From: Beroe forskalii
Taxonomy: Eukaryota > Ctenophora > Nuda > Beroida > Beroidae
DNA: 64,000 nucleotides
Direction: 5' to 3'
NCBI GenBank assembly: GCA_011033025.1
Contig: WFMF01000076.1
Span: forward strand, 222,770-286,769
A program made the translations under genes and the position numbers. The notes beneath the pieces are model-generated. The model did not search any database, had not been told where the DNA came from, and was given only the letters and a program-made list of their open reading frames with translations. Shown here one piece after another: positions 50,701 to 60,889 of the stretch. The stretch's first letter is position 1, and each line of letters starts with the position of its first letter.

Positions 50701-53700
50701 GATGATGTCATGTTATGACATGAATTGTACCAAATTAATATAATTGTAACAGCTGTCAAAAAGAGGAGGAGCAGATGATACAATGTTTAGTATGACCTCA
50801 TCAATCAATCCATGATAAAACCATGCAATTCATTGCCATTTGAAACAATGAAACTCATGATAAGAAGATTAGGGATGGGTTTTGGTAAGAGTAATCAGTA
50901 TAAAGTATGGGGGTGGTTAGCAAAGTTGAGACTCACGTCATGCAATTATTGGTTAACACGTCATCTCGTTATCTCATCGACATATTCCGTATTTTCCATA
51001 CATTATTTTCAACACATTACACAATGCTACTAAAAATGTTTAATATGTAAATATATTCTCCATACGTTACATCTAGTTACAAGCCCAAAGTTCTTTATAG
51101 TTCTATGGAAATGCCGCTACACCCATTGAACTTGACCAATTCGCCTCTTTCAGATATCACTGAATCTGTGCACTGTAACTTCTCACATGATACCAATAGG
51201 CTCATAAGAAACAAGTGGTTCCCCTGGTGTTCCGCATTCGTTAAATGGTCGCTAGGGGGCCTCGCGGTATGCTACCCAACGCACACGATTTCCATTTAAT
51301 ATTCTAATTTTACAACTATTCTCTGCAGCAAACATGATATCGAGAGTTCGGTATATCAAATGTCCTCATATTTCATGATCCTTAGCCTAAAGAATACTCC
51401 TATCATGAGTGTAGGCTAGCGGTTTGAACCATATTTCAGAAGGTGGTGGAATACTAGGGTGAAAAGAAAGCCTGACATAAACCTAATCTTTTCTATGATA
51501 AAGTCTATCAATTCATGCTAAAATCCTTATCCTCCACGTGTCTGTTATTTGTAAAACTTGAGTTTCTAAATTTAAATTTCTAATAATTTCTTCCCGTGAG
51601 ATAATATGCCTGGGCTGTGGCCACCCAGACGTGAAGTTGGGCGGAAAAGCAAATTTAGTGCAAATTGAAGAAGAATCACAGAAGCCATATCTCGTAATTA
51701 ACGTGTATACGGAGTACGCGTGCACCACTTTACAGGGTGTTTCGAGTCTCGTGTCTCAAAAGTAAACCTTCATTGCTGAGTTTATAGAGGAGCAAATGTT
51801 TGATTTTCGTTTTGTAAGTGTCAAGAAGGGTCCCTCATTTGATTTTCCGATGTTTTTGGAAAATTATATTTGATTTCAAATAAATTTGGGCTTTACCAAA
51901 ATCAAGCCACGAAAATTGTCAATATTTACTACAAAAATAACCAAAAATGAGGTCGATCATTATTTTTTAAGAATCGAGTAAATATTATGTATTCATATTG
52001 CTGATTACCACTTTTCTGTGTTTTTTTAGTGCAAAGACGTGACAAATATAATCATTGGACAAGCACATGCCACAAATTGTTGGCAAATTATGAGAGAAGT
52101 GATAGTTTGAATCAGCTTGGTCTGCAAGGGATCTTTCAAACTTCATTTCATTGGACAAAGAACACTAGCCGATCCTGTGAAATCAGAAAATTGTATTACC
52201 AAAACTGTTTCCAACTATTTATTTAGTCGTTGAAAAATGGAAGATAATTAATCTGACATAGTTTTGAGTATATTGAAAGTCTTCGCCATTGCTCACAGTG
52301 AACATAATAATTGAATCAGAGAAAATTGATCTTTTGATCCACCATTCATATCCAGATATGCCGTCATTGACTATCTATTGCACAGTTTTGATACTTACAA
52401 TCTGGTTATTTCGCATTTTTTCAGTGACTAAGACTCTTACAAAGAGCAGAGAAATGGTAATTTGTAACATGGCAACTTTTCATGTAATCAATTCAAGGAA
52501 TTTTGTGATTAACCTCTTTTTTGGTAATGCTCTCAAAAAATTTTGACAATTTCAGTGGTCCAATTTCTGTCAAGCCCAAATTCATGTAGAATCCAATATA
52601 ATTTTCCAAAAACATCGGAAAATCAAATGAGGGACACTTCTTGAGACTTAAAAAACAATAGTAAAACATTTGCTCCACTATCCACTCATCAATAAAGATT
52701 TACTTTTTAGACACGAGACTCGAAACACCCTGTACATATTATTTCATCGGTTACGAATGTCAGAGATTTGGTATATCAGAAATTATTACGGAGTACACCG
52801 CAGGGTATTTAATTGGGGAGAATGCAGTTTCCACTTAGAGGGAAGATAAGAGAATTGCAGATGAGAATGCTACCCAAATTATGACGCGAATTCATGAAAC
52901 TACCGTGTTTAGAGGGCCGAGAGGGGTTATTAGGATGAGAAAATTTAAACTCACGGGTTTACAGGGAAGGGTGGCTATGACAGTGACAGATTCTAATCAT
53001 GCAGCAAGAACCTTGAAACATGTTATCTGTAGTAAGATGTTCCCCTGAACATGTAATTCCAAGAGGCTGTCACTACCCTGAAATCACCTTTAAACTCCAT
53101 ATTTCATGTAATTTGTTTGGACGGAAGAGCAAACACAACCGCGGAGTAAACGATATGGCAATGAGCATTCCTGCCAAATAAAGGTATTGGAGGTGACATT
53201 TCAAAGGAAGGAGTATATGCAGAAATATGGAAACATTCTATTTGAGTGACAACTAGAGCATGTTTAAAGATAAGCTGTTGAGAAGATTTATAGAAGGAGC
53301 ATCCAGTGATCAAACTTGAAATTTTGCTGAGCTGAGGTTTTTGGTGAAAAATGGGCATAAATTCATGAATCTCGATTTGACAAAACCGATTGCGGATAGA
53401 TGTTCACATTGTCTAGATTGTTCCCATTCAAAGAACGGTCCCCATTTTCTTTACTAAATGACAGTTCTCAGACCACCTACTAACTGGTAACAGGAAGGCA
53501 TTTTAATAAGGCACTTGCAGATGTTACAACGCCCAGTGCTTGTCACCGACCTGATTATCTTTCCATTACCCGCTGCTTACTTCACGTGAATCTCATTTAA
53601 CCAGGCATCGGAACTTTAATTTGAATTCCTGAATTACCCTGAGATTTGTAAGTAGTTTTTACTAAAACGGGAAATAAATAGTTCCCCCGATTCCACTGTT

Positions 53701-55970
53701 TCCACGGGTTATAACATATTCACAATATAAATTAAGGGAATTAAGTAAGTGGCAGGGCGTGTTTTCAACAAGGTATCGTGCAGCCGAACTGTCACCAGAT
53801 CGCTCGGAAAACAAGCACTTCCAGACTTAAAGGATGGAATAAGACAGTGCGAATGCTGATTGCTGAAAATATGGGGATTGGCATCATCAGTGCACTATCA
53901 TAACCTATGATGATGACGTTGCCCGCCCAATCGGATAGAGAGGGAGACACATGTATGCTGATAGACAAATAGTAGGTTTTCTCGCATATAGAATACTGAG
54001 AAAGCGATATATCGGGTTCGTGTAATTTTATGAGAGGAATTTACGAGTATTTATTTCTGAATATGTGTACGTTTAAATAACTTTATTTTCGGGATTATTA
54101 AAGTTTACTTGTACGTGGGTATCTAGGCTGGATAATGTCCTACGAAAAAGATCCCGAGATAAGAAGAAAAGTGTGATTGTTAAACAATCTTTTACATCAT
54201 TGATAAGAAGTTGCAAACTTCTCTAATTTCTGACAATGTGACGACCGAAATAAAAGTTGAATTTGGTTGGTTTATCCAAAAAATGTGACATATTTTGTGC
54301 CATGCTTGTTTTACGTTTCATAAAACTATAAAAAGAATCGCTTGATTCCACATGATTTGCAAACTTATGACGGCTATAATTTAAAAATTACAGCCGCACC
54401 AATTTTTAAATCTCAGAAAAACCAGGCGTCATGATGAGCAGTGTAATGTTAAACAGGGTCCAGGGGGAGAGTATACTCCAGTACCTAGCATTAACTCACA
54501 CACCAATTACACCAATGATACTCCGCTTAATCAGTGTTTCACAGAATGAAGTGTGTACGTTCAATGTTGTCAAGAAAACCAGGTCGTTAGTTTGACTCAC
54601 AAACCGTTTAGGGGTATAATCACTTGATTGGATTGTAATAGGATTGTAATTGGGTAACGAGGATTAGGGATCCACTTTTCTGGGCAAATCAGTTTCTTGA
54701 ATTTCAATTAAATTGGTCAATCATCTTGACAAATTTGATAAAAATCAGGCAATAATCAGGAATGTGCCAATGAACAGGCTGCTTCTGCAAGATGCTGTCT
54801 ATTTCAAGAATATCTGGAAAATACCTCACGTATTCCATTATCATGAGCATCATCATAGCATAATGAATGGCAAATACTAAAGCATGCGATAAATAGGTCC
54901 CAGCCATGAAAATATTATACATCCTCATTCTGCGACGCATGATAAAATTGTAGTTATAATGGGCAGTTTAAGTATATTTAAGTATTACCCAAATCAACAA
55001 CATTGATATAACATCATTACCATTGTTGCACGCCCAAATACTCCAACCAATACCGAGGAATTCACTATCTTGTGAGGCTTCTCCTCTTACTCATGCAGTA
55101 TAAAATCAGTTGACCACTCCGTTATGGTATGTCACCGCAAAGATCTATTTACTACACCAATGAAATCAAATTAATTATGAGTCATAATACAATACCTCGG
55201 CATTTATATTGCTAGGATACTACTAATGAAAACCTTAGGTTTGAGTGGCAATTGCACCTCGGCTATGCCTTGTCATATGCCCACTAATTGCGGTGTGAGT
55301 TAATAGACATGTTTAGTGGAATGAGAGGAAGATTTGCGTATGAGTACAGACTAAAAGACGTAATGAAGTTATGAAATCATGAATTTATTTCTTGATTTAG
55401 TTAACTAGTTATTGATAAGTTGATAAATGATTATGATAATGAGCAAATAAATGTCGTATTATTTGCTTCGAGCGATTGAAATTAAGTGAACAAAACAACA
55501 AACACCACAGCTTACATTACACAGCTACAATAGCAAAATCGATGGTCAATGCTTCAATGGACGTAAACCATACCTAGCTTGATTAAACTCTAAAAAGTTT
55601 TAGTCTAAAGAGCTACAGTAGGAGTTGGAATTGGACTACATCAACTAAAGTAAAGATAGACCGATATGAACGGTAAACAACCACTCACCCCGAAGGTCTT
55701 TCCCTCCGCTATCACGGCATGTTGGGTATAATCACTGCAGGCATCATTTCCCAGGGGACACATCGAACTCAGCACCTCGAACTGAGCTATGAACGTTCTC
55801 CGGGCGAAGTGGAGCTTCAGGATCTTGTCTTTGGCTCCGAGGTACACGACGTTGCCGTTGGAGGCAAAGTCTCCGAAGTCCGAGGCGTAGCTTTCTTGAA
55901 AACGAGCATAACGAGCTCCCTCTGATTCTGGTAGAAAGGCGAGCAAAACTGTGATCAAAAGGCTGATCAT
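35791..55970 (-). CDS. secreted semaphorin (sema domain, PSI, basic tail)
   Basis: An extracellular guidance/signalling ligand that would bind plexins. Exons identified: 55689-55970, 47916-47990, 47527-47640, 47182-47316, 45641-45822, 43816-43966, 42665-42826, 41149-41305, 38847-38962, 35791-36092, about 560 residues in all. The first exon starts with a signal peptide (MISLLITVLLAFLPESEG) and sema strands. Later exons show DKHLYVFFKE...SRVARVCLND, FRSFTKASMTC, RLLYAIFSN...SAICAYNL, and YTAIAADR...LDVLFIAT. The last exon holds LLRIPISQC and a PSI motif (CNACVGSRDPYCGWC), then a Lys/Arg-rich end (RRKIKRKKRRK). No Ig domain or membrane helix follows. At least one exon is missing between 55689 and 47990 (the CGTG-type loop). 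The 42665/41305 junction is out of phase with GT-AG. Exon 45641-45822 adds about 60 residues in a loop where most semaphorins are short. Confidence 0.87.
36093..38846. other. last intron of the semaphorin gene
   Basis: About 2.75 kb with no further exon found. CCCACAGCG occurs at both ends on the gene strand (see findings). Confidence 0.5.
40921..41150. repeat. minisatellite with repeated 5' splice sites at semaphorin exon 41149-41305
   Basis: Four copies of a unit of about 60 bp (aaggacac, then aaatggaatatctgataag, then tttttgtaacctacttgta). On the gene strand each copy begins with ACAA followed by GTAGGTTACAAAA, the sequence at the true donor of the exon that ends at 41149. Confidence 0.85.
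41306..41665. repeat. pyrimidine-rich minisatellite at the acceptor side of semaphorin exon 41149-41305
   Basis: Units of about 60/120 bp built from GAGAGATGGGGGTT, AGGGACTTGGGAGGGGAG and ATCAGAGTTTGAGAGGGG repeat four to five times. On the gene strand they form a long C/T-rich run that ends at the exon. Confidence 0.85.
43619..43808. repeat. minisatellite next to the donor of semaphorin exon 43816-43966
   Basis: Six imperfect copies of about 31 bp made of CCCTGCCATGGTATCCCTAA and CATGGTACCCC. It starts within ten bases of the 5' splice site. Confidence 0.88.
47972..48357. repeat. minisatellite carrying the 3' splice site of semaphorin exon 47916-47990
   Basis: About nine copies of a 42-45-bp unit (acctggtc, then tagttctacctgaaatgag, then tagaacatgttaccaaa). 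On the gene strand each unit reads CTACTCATTTCAG|GTAGAA followed by copies of the first exon bases (GACCAGG). The exon start itself is the last unit. Confidence 0.92.
48358..51732. other. semaphorin intron, left of the TIR element
   Basis: AT-rich. No exon with semaphorin similarity was found, although the region must be searched for the missing CGTG-loop exon. Short open frames at 49728-49991 and 50017-50226 (-) show no homology. Confidence 0.4.
51733..52732. mobile_element. 1000-bp TIR element with TA target duplication (mariner-like ends)
   Basis: It begins CAGGGTGTTTCGAGTCTCGT and ends with the exact inverse. TA lies on both sides (51731-51732, 52733-52734). The inverted similarity continues inward for about 170 bases (51733-51900 against 52555-52732), with indels. 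The interior of about 650 bp has only short frames and no recognisable transposase or D,D-D/E motif. CAGGG-type TIRs with TA duplication point to the Tc1/mariner group, non-autonomous. Confidence 0.9.
52733..55688. other. semaphorin intron 1, remainder
   Basis: AT-rich, with no secure exon. A weak candidate near 54440-54510 (-) is discussed among the rejected items. Confidence 0.4.
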
Positions 55971-56968
55971 ATTAAACGAAAATCAAAAGTTTTGGTTGTA
56001 AAGGAAATCTGTGAATATAACGAATCGTTCACATGATATAGTTTCAATTCAAATAACTATCGAGATGAGCAAATCTTGTTCTGGTACACTATCGTGCAGT
56101 GAAGGAAGGTAAGGTGGCGCGCTACGCGTTGTTCTGTGACGTCACGCAACAGTCTGTGGTCACGTGACAACAGCCCGGGCGGCGTGACAAAATATGGAGG
56201 AACGCGCGCGCATTCTTTTTCGTTGAATAAAGTGAAGATCAAAAAGTAGAAAATAGCAATGGAATAGTGTTTTGATTTACAAAAACTTGCCAGCAACTTT
56301 TGAAATTATAATTTAAACAATGATTGTGTTTGTATTTGTGGAAACTGTGCCTTGATTTCTCGTGAGACATGGATTAGCGCCGCGCACTCGACTAAAGAAA
56401 TCCTCTTGTCGGAAAAAATCGAGCGCTATTTTGCGCGTTCTATTTCTGAGAAGTGAGAAGTTTTGGGGAAAGTTTTTGAATTGTTCGGAGGGACTTCGTG
56501 CACATTCTTTATGCAGTGTATAGTATTAATGTATTGTATTTTCCTTATATACACAAATATTATATTGGCAACCTTTCCTTCATTTGAATACTCCAAATGA
56601 ACTTATGATCTCAGTAATAACTGTAATCTGCTGTCCATGGTTTCAATCATAAACTCATAAAGCATGGCGAATTTAAAAAATTAAATTCGGTGATTAATTT
56701 AGAGGGATGGTCTAGTGCTAAATTCTTAAACTGTTGTTGATGTTAGCTGCTGTTATAAATTCCATTCGTCATTTCCTACCTTCAGAAAGAACAAGTTGCT
56801 AAGTCAAGATCACTCCTAATAAAGTGTTTAAACCAATTCACTAGCAGCTAATGGATTAGCTAGGCACGGCTAGTTTATGTACAACATAACTTTACTTAAA
56901 ATACATTTTGGCGCTTGCAGATTATTTTGTCGTTCTTTAAGTTAATTTAGCCATATGTGCAGGGCTAT
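55971..56968. promoter_or_regulatory. divergent promoter region between the semaphorin (-) and zinc-finger (+) genes
   Basis: About 1 kb separates the two start codons. A GC-richer block with CpG and CACGTG/GTCACGTGAC palindromes (about 56100-56220, and gcgcgcgc at 56203-56210) is a plausible shared promoter. The end (about 56925-56962, pyrimidine-rich and ending atatgtgcag) looks like a 3' splice site, so the zinc-finger gene may have an upstream non-coding exon. Confidence 0.45.
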
Positions 56969-58132
56969 ATGGCGTGCAATAACGATAATTCGTGGTTTAC
57001 ATGTGGTTTCTGTGGTGTAACATTGTTCACTGAAGCTGCCCTTGAAAGTCATATTAAAAGTCACTACAACAAGAACCGAAAGAAACTATCAAATGACCAA
57101 GTAGACGTCCAGGAACCGCAGATACAAATTCAAAACATCTCGAACAAGACTGTTCAAGCCACAGAAGTGGCGAAGGGGAAAGTTGACCATCAACATCACA
57201 GCTCCAATGTCCCTGTGACCGTAGGATTAGGGATCTTTGAAAGACTGGGGTTTCAGCTGAAAAAGTCACGAATACCCACAGCAATTGAAAACAATGCTAA
57301 ATTTGTTAAATCTCTGTCCCTTGAAAGTACATCCAGGTACGATACTAATTCAAGCTGTGAAAAACCAGAACCTACCCCTTCCACTTCCAATATTGAACGA
57401 GTTTCGTCAATGGTGGTTGGCATGGATTGTACAAGCAATACCTCAGTAGCTGCTGGAATCAGTATACCCTCCAAAAACATAAGTCTGCCAGCTCCAACCC
57501 TAAGTAAATCATCACAAGACAGAATCATCTTCACACCATCTGTCCGATATAACAACACCAGTACCCCATCTAATTCAAGCACAAACAGCAATGCTTCGCC
57601 AGTAAATTCAAATGCCACTACGCCATCTAGGAACTCTAATATCACTACACCCTCGAAACGAAAGAACACATCTTCACCCTCGAGAGAAGGTAAGAACATC
57701 GTCTCACCAGTAATTGGGAGAAACAATTCGAAAAAGCCCCGCATTTGCCTGACACACGATGGCCGAGTGGTGAGTGGCAAGGTTATCACCCGCATCCTGC
57801 ATTGCAGTCTCTGCAAGTTCTACACGAATAACGAGCAGGAATTTGAAGAGCATCTCCAGGAGGAACACAACATCCGCCCTGCGTATCACCCTACCCTCCA
57901 GCCTGATTTTATTATTCCTAATCGTTGCCATGTTTGTAAGACTCTCTACGAAGGTGGTAAAGTGGGCTGTAATTGTGTCAAGTATTTGTACTATGATCCT
58001 ACTTCGCAGATGTACAAATGTCCAGACTGTGAGTATGTAGTCAACAATTCGAACAGTCTCCGTCGGCACCTGAGTACGCACCTGCCAGTCGAAGCAATGG
58101 ACGTGTCCGTATTGCAACTATCGGGGGGCTGA
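56969..58132 (+). CDS. C2H2 zinc-finger protein, last finger out of frame
   Basis: A nuclear DNA- or RNA-binding zinc-finger protein of 387 residues from the ATG at 56969 to TGA at 58132. Finger 1 lies near the N-terminus (FTCGFCGVTLF...HIKSH, residues about 11-32). A long Ser/Thr/Asn-rich linker follows (repeats of NTSTPSNSSTNSN and TTPSRNSN). Then come LHCSLCKFYT...HLQEEH, an incomplete NRCHVC...CNC pair, and YKCPDCEYVV...HLSTH. After STH the frame runs 17 more residues and stops. In the +1 frame from about 58083, KQWTCPYCNYRGADRTYLKK and H..RNSH form another complete finger that ends at TAA 58227-58229. Either the reference has a 1-base indel near 58082-58091 or this allele is truncated. 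The family is not identified. Confidence 0.78.
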   Translation: MACNNDNSWFTCGFCGVTLFTEAALESHIKSHYNKNRKKLSNDQVDVQEPQIQIQNISNKTVQATEVAKGKVDHQHHSSNVPVTVGLGIFERLGFQLKKSRIPTAIENNAKFVKSLSLESTSRYDTNSSCEKPEPTPSTSNIERVSSMVVGMDCTSNTSVAAGISIPSKNISLPAPTLSKSSQDRIIFTPSVRYNNTSTPSNSSTNSNASPVNSNATTPSRNSNITTPSKRKNTSSPSREGKNIVSPVIGRNNSKKPRICLTHDGRVVSGKVITRILHCSLCKFYTNNEQEFEEHLQEEHNIRPAYHPTLQPDFIIPNRCHVCKTLYEGGKVGCNCVKYLYYDPTSQMYKCPDCEYVVNNSNSLRRHLSTHLPVEAMDVSVLQLSGG

Positions 58133-58229
58133 TAGGACCTACCTGAAGAAACACATCAGAAACAGTCATGTTTCTGAGTTTACCTTGGTTGGTGGACGGG
58201 AGAGATTTGATCACGAAATAGCAGAATAA
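58101..58229 (+). pseudogene. frameshifted C-terminal zinc finger of the preceding gene
   Basis: A full C2H2 motif, C-x2-C-x12-H-x4-H, in the frame +1 relative to 56969-58132. It follows a linker-like KQW and is followed by 20 residues and a stop. It is recorded separately because it is not in the main reading frame. Confidence 0.7.
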
Positions 58230-58746
58230 CAAATATCCTGATAATTGTTCGGTTAGAAATTCTAACTTCGAATGCCATATTTTAGAAAAAGTACAAAGTC
58301 GAAAAGCGAAAACACTATGACCACTTATTGTAATACGTTCGATGTTCAAAGCCGAAGACAAGATCAATCCGATCACCTTATTCCTCGCTAAAACATTAGA
58401 ACATTTTTAACCTTTTGGCACAATTTGAATTTCACTATCCTGGATAGACTACTTCCATTACACGACTTTGTGTAATGTGCAGTCATAGTGGCAATGGTAT
58501 TTTCGGTGCATAAATTACAAAGAATTACGAAAATATCAGTTATCCTATCAACTTGATTAATTTCATTGGTTAAAAGTTAAATATCTTATGTCATAACATA
58601 TTTTCATTATTCATACTAATCGTAATAAGATAAGTTTTACGTAACATTCACAACTACATTAATGTTTACATTAAAGTCTTTGTGCTTAATTGTTCAGTTT
58701 GCACTTTGCGCAATCCAGTCGAGAAACCATGATTCCGGGATACTAA
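58230..58746. other. intergenic between convergent genes, no gene seen
   Basis: 3' flanks of the zinc-finger gene and of the papain-lectin gene. AT-rich. No motif beyond possible polyadenylation sequences. Confidence 0.4.
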
Positions 58747-60222
58747 CTAATGAGCATCAGAGCACTGATCAAATGTGGACTCCAACAGTTCAATGTCTGA
58801 TAGATCGTCCACAGGACTCTTTTTATCGGGTTTGCACTTCGGCAATTTCTTCCACTTTCCACCTTTGCACTGTCCTGGTTTCTTTCCCGTTGGCTTGAAG
58901 CCTTCCATGCAGCACACCTTAGCTTTAGTTCCCTCGTTGATTTCCAGGGTAGAATCTTTAGACTTGTTCGAGTCGTAGAAAGTAACGCTGTAAGCATTCT
59001 CCACCGCAGTTTGCGAGATCCTCGGGCAAGCCTCGTTCCTGTATCGGCTGCAAACGAACCTCAGTGTTTTCCCTCGTGGGGTGACAGCCCAGGTGCCCCT
59101 TGCTCTGTGCTCGCCTCGGTTAACCTTGTCCACGGCAACAAACCTTGGGGTCTCCTCCTTCTTCTTGAACCGCAGGTACTTGGCTACTGTACCAGTGATT
59201 CCACTAGCGTCCGCATAAGGATCGTTGGTATGGTCCACCCACACCCAATCCTGTTCCGGGCGAGCTAGACCTATCCAGAAGTAGTTGAACTTGTCATCGT
59301 TCTTCTTGTCGTCTCCGTAAGCCTTGGTGAAGAGATCGTACACTTCCAAGTTGTGCATCTGAGTGGGGATGTGAGCCAGGTCCCACCCCTCCCCCTGGGC
59401 TTGGCACCACTCCCTGGCACCGCCGAAGGACTTGAGCCCCTCCCCCAACTTGTACTCCAGTTCCCTCCTCTTGCCCAGTGAGATGGTGTACGCGTTGCTA
59501 GTGAACCTGCACGCCAGGTTAGTTTCACTGTCTGCGTACTTGACATATCCGTGTTCCCCGTACTCCTCCCCGTAGCTGTTCCTGGCGATGAAGTAAGGGT
59601 TGCCCTTGTTCTCCTGCCACCCCACGAATACCATCGAGTGAGGCAGGGGGTGCGACACGCACTTCTTATCTTCGTGAATTAGAGAGTCGTGCCAGCCTTG
59701 AGCCTCAGGACTGATGTACATGTTAACGATCGCAGGGCCCGACTCCAGGCTTTTTTTCAGAGCTCCTTCACTCGGACTGATGGGGATGTAGGTGTACACC
59801 CAGACGTCAGCCAGGGCGTTCCTCAGGAGTTTCTCCCTGGCGTGGTACTTATCACACCGCCCCGTCATGAAGTTGGACTTATAGGTGTAGTCGGCGGCGT
59901 GGGGCACGTACTGGGTGCTCATGATCTCGTCCACCTCCACATTGATGCTTCCTCCGGAACACCCGTCCTCCTCCTGTCCCGTGTACTCGTCTATCCCACA
60001 GTCTATCAGGTACTGGACGGAAAGGGGGGTCAGCCGTCCTGTCAGTTCTGCCACGTAGAACTCCAGTGCTCCTATGAGGGAGAAGGCCACACATCCGTTA
60101 CAGTTCGCCTGGTCCCCGACTAACGAAAGTTTGCCTTTGCCTCGCCAGTCCGTGTCTTTGAAGTCGCTGCCAAGTGCACTTACTAAGACCGCTAGAAGAG
60201 TGATCCAACTCCGGCTTGCCAT
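58747..60222 (-). CDS. secreted papain-family protein with C-type lectin and sushi-like domains, single exon
   Basis: A 491-residue protein starting MASRSWITLLAVLVSALGS (signal peptide). Residues about 20-248 form a C1A papain-like domain: active-site block DQANCNGCVAFS with Cys44 and oxyanion Gln38, GCSGGS at 88-92, His195 in PHSMVFVGW and Asn215 in ARNSYGEEYGEHGY. The catalytic residues are kept, but the usual Trp after the Cys and after Asn-Ser are Val and Tyr. There is no propeptide: the mature domain follows the signal directly. Residues about 255-394 resemble a C-type lectin (REWCQAQ...WIGLARPEQDWVWVD...RFVCSRY) without EPN/QPD. Residues 398-464 are sushi-like (CPRISQ...VCCMEGF...GKWKKLPKC). 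Codons are strongly G/C-ending, unlike the flanks. Activity as a protease is inference. Confidence 0.9.
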   Translation of the reverse strand: MASRSWITLLAVLVSALGSDFKDTDWRGKGKLSLVGDQANCNGCVAFSLIGALEFYVAELTGRLTPLSVQYLIDCGIDEYTGQEEDGCSGGSINVEVDEIMSTQYVPHAADYTYKSNFMTGRCDKYHAREKLLRNALADVWVYTYIPISPSEGALKKSLESGPAIVNMYISPEAQGWHDSLIHEDKKCVSHPLPHSMVFVGWQENKGNPYFIARNSYGEEYGEHGYVKYADSETNLACRFTSNAYTISLGKRRELEYKLGEGLKSFGGAREWCQAQGEGWDLAHIPTQMHNLEVYDLFTKAYGDDKKNDDKFNYFWIGLARPEQDWVWVDHTNDPYADASGITGTVAKYLRFKKKEETPRFVAVDKVNRGEHRARGTWAVTPRGKTLRFVCSRYRNEACPRISQTAVENAYSVTFYDSNKSKDSTLEINEGTKAKVCCMEGFKPTGKKPGQCKGGKWKKLPKCKPDKKSPVDDLSDIELLESTFDQCSDAH

Positions 60223-60409
60223 TGCTGCTTCCTGGCAATGCCTAGTAGTAGTACATTATGTTAGTTGGATTCAGATATTCAGAAATATCTATTCACATCA
60301 GGGCTTCGTTGCACTTTATGGTTCTAAAAAGGATGAATTTATCCAAAAGCTAACTATATCGGGTCAATGAGAAAAGATCAATTCGAGGATTATTAAAGGA
60401 CTTAATTGC

Positions 60410-60700
60410 AATTTTCCCTTAAATATGAAATAAAGGGAATAGAATAACGATTATTGAGCATTGAAAAATATATGAGCATAATATATGAGCATGTGACAAC
60501 AAACTGGACCTTTAAAATCTTTGAACTTTGAACAAACTAGAATTTCGCGGAATAAAAATTCGACACTAGAATTGCAGTTTAATTTCTTCGAACTATCTGA
60601 AATCAATTCTGCCGTAATGCTGGCGGTAAATCACCATCTATCCATGAGGGGTAGGTAATAAAAGTGTCTCCATGACAATTGTCTTGCCTTCCCCTGTGCT
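60410..60700. repeat. direct duplication, copy 1
   Basis: This is similar over its length to 61150-61650 apart from a MITE in the second copy. Shared blocks include gcatgtgacaacaaactgg, aaactagaatttcg and gccgtaatgctggcg-ttaaatcaccatctatccat. On the minus strand both keep a frame QDNCHGDTFI-YPSWIDGDL-PALRQN. Confidence 0.8.
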
Positions 60701-60804
60701 TGAGTGTGCTCCAAATGTTCCGTGACGAAACTCCAGGAGCTTCGTCACGGTACATTTGGAGTACTGCACTTAAGCACAGGGAAAGGCAAGACAATTGGAG
60801 ACAC
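60664..60804. repeat. near-perfect palindrome with about 68-bp arms
   Basis: The arms 60664-60735 and 60737-60804 match with about six changes and one 4-base gap. The centre is CCGTGACGAAaCTCCaGGAG and its complement, so there is almost no loop. The left arm is part of duplication copy 1. Confidence 0.85.
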
Positions 60805-60889
60805 CAACTTTGTTACAAAGGGAAAACATGAAGTTACGAATGAAATGCATGGCTGCTCACACGAACTTAGTTCACGCTCTTCTTATCAT

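Noticed and set aside
54438..54520. Minus-strand candidate for the missing semaphorin CGTG exon (LMLGTGVYSPPGPC)
   Set aside because: The conserved Cys of CGTG is replaced by Leu, the acceptor has no pyrimidine tract and the next junction would delete about 30 residues. It is probably chance.
57253..57816. 187-residue frame antisense to the zinc-finger gene
   Set aside because: It is a shadow of the coding strand with no homology.
59689..60123. 144-residue plus-strand frame over the papain domain
   Set aside because: It is antisense to a well-supported protein and arises from its GC-rich third codon positions.
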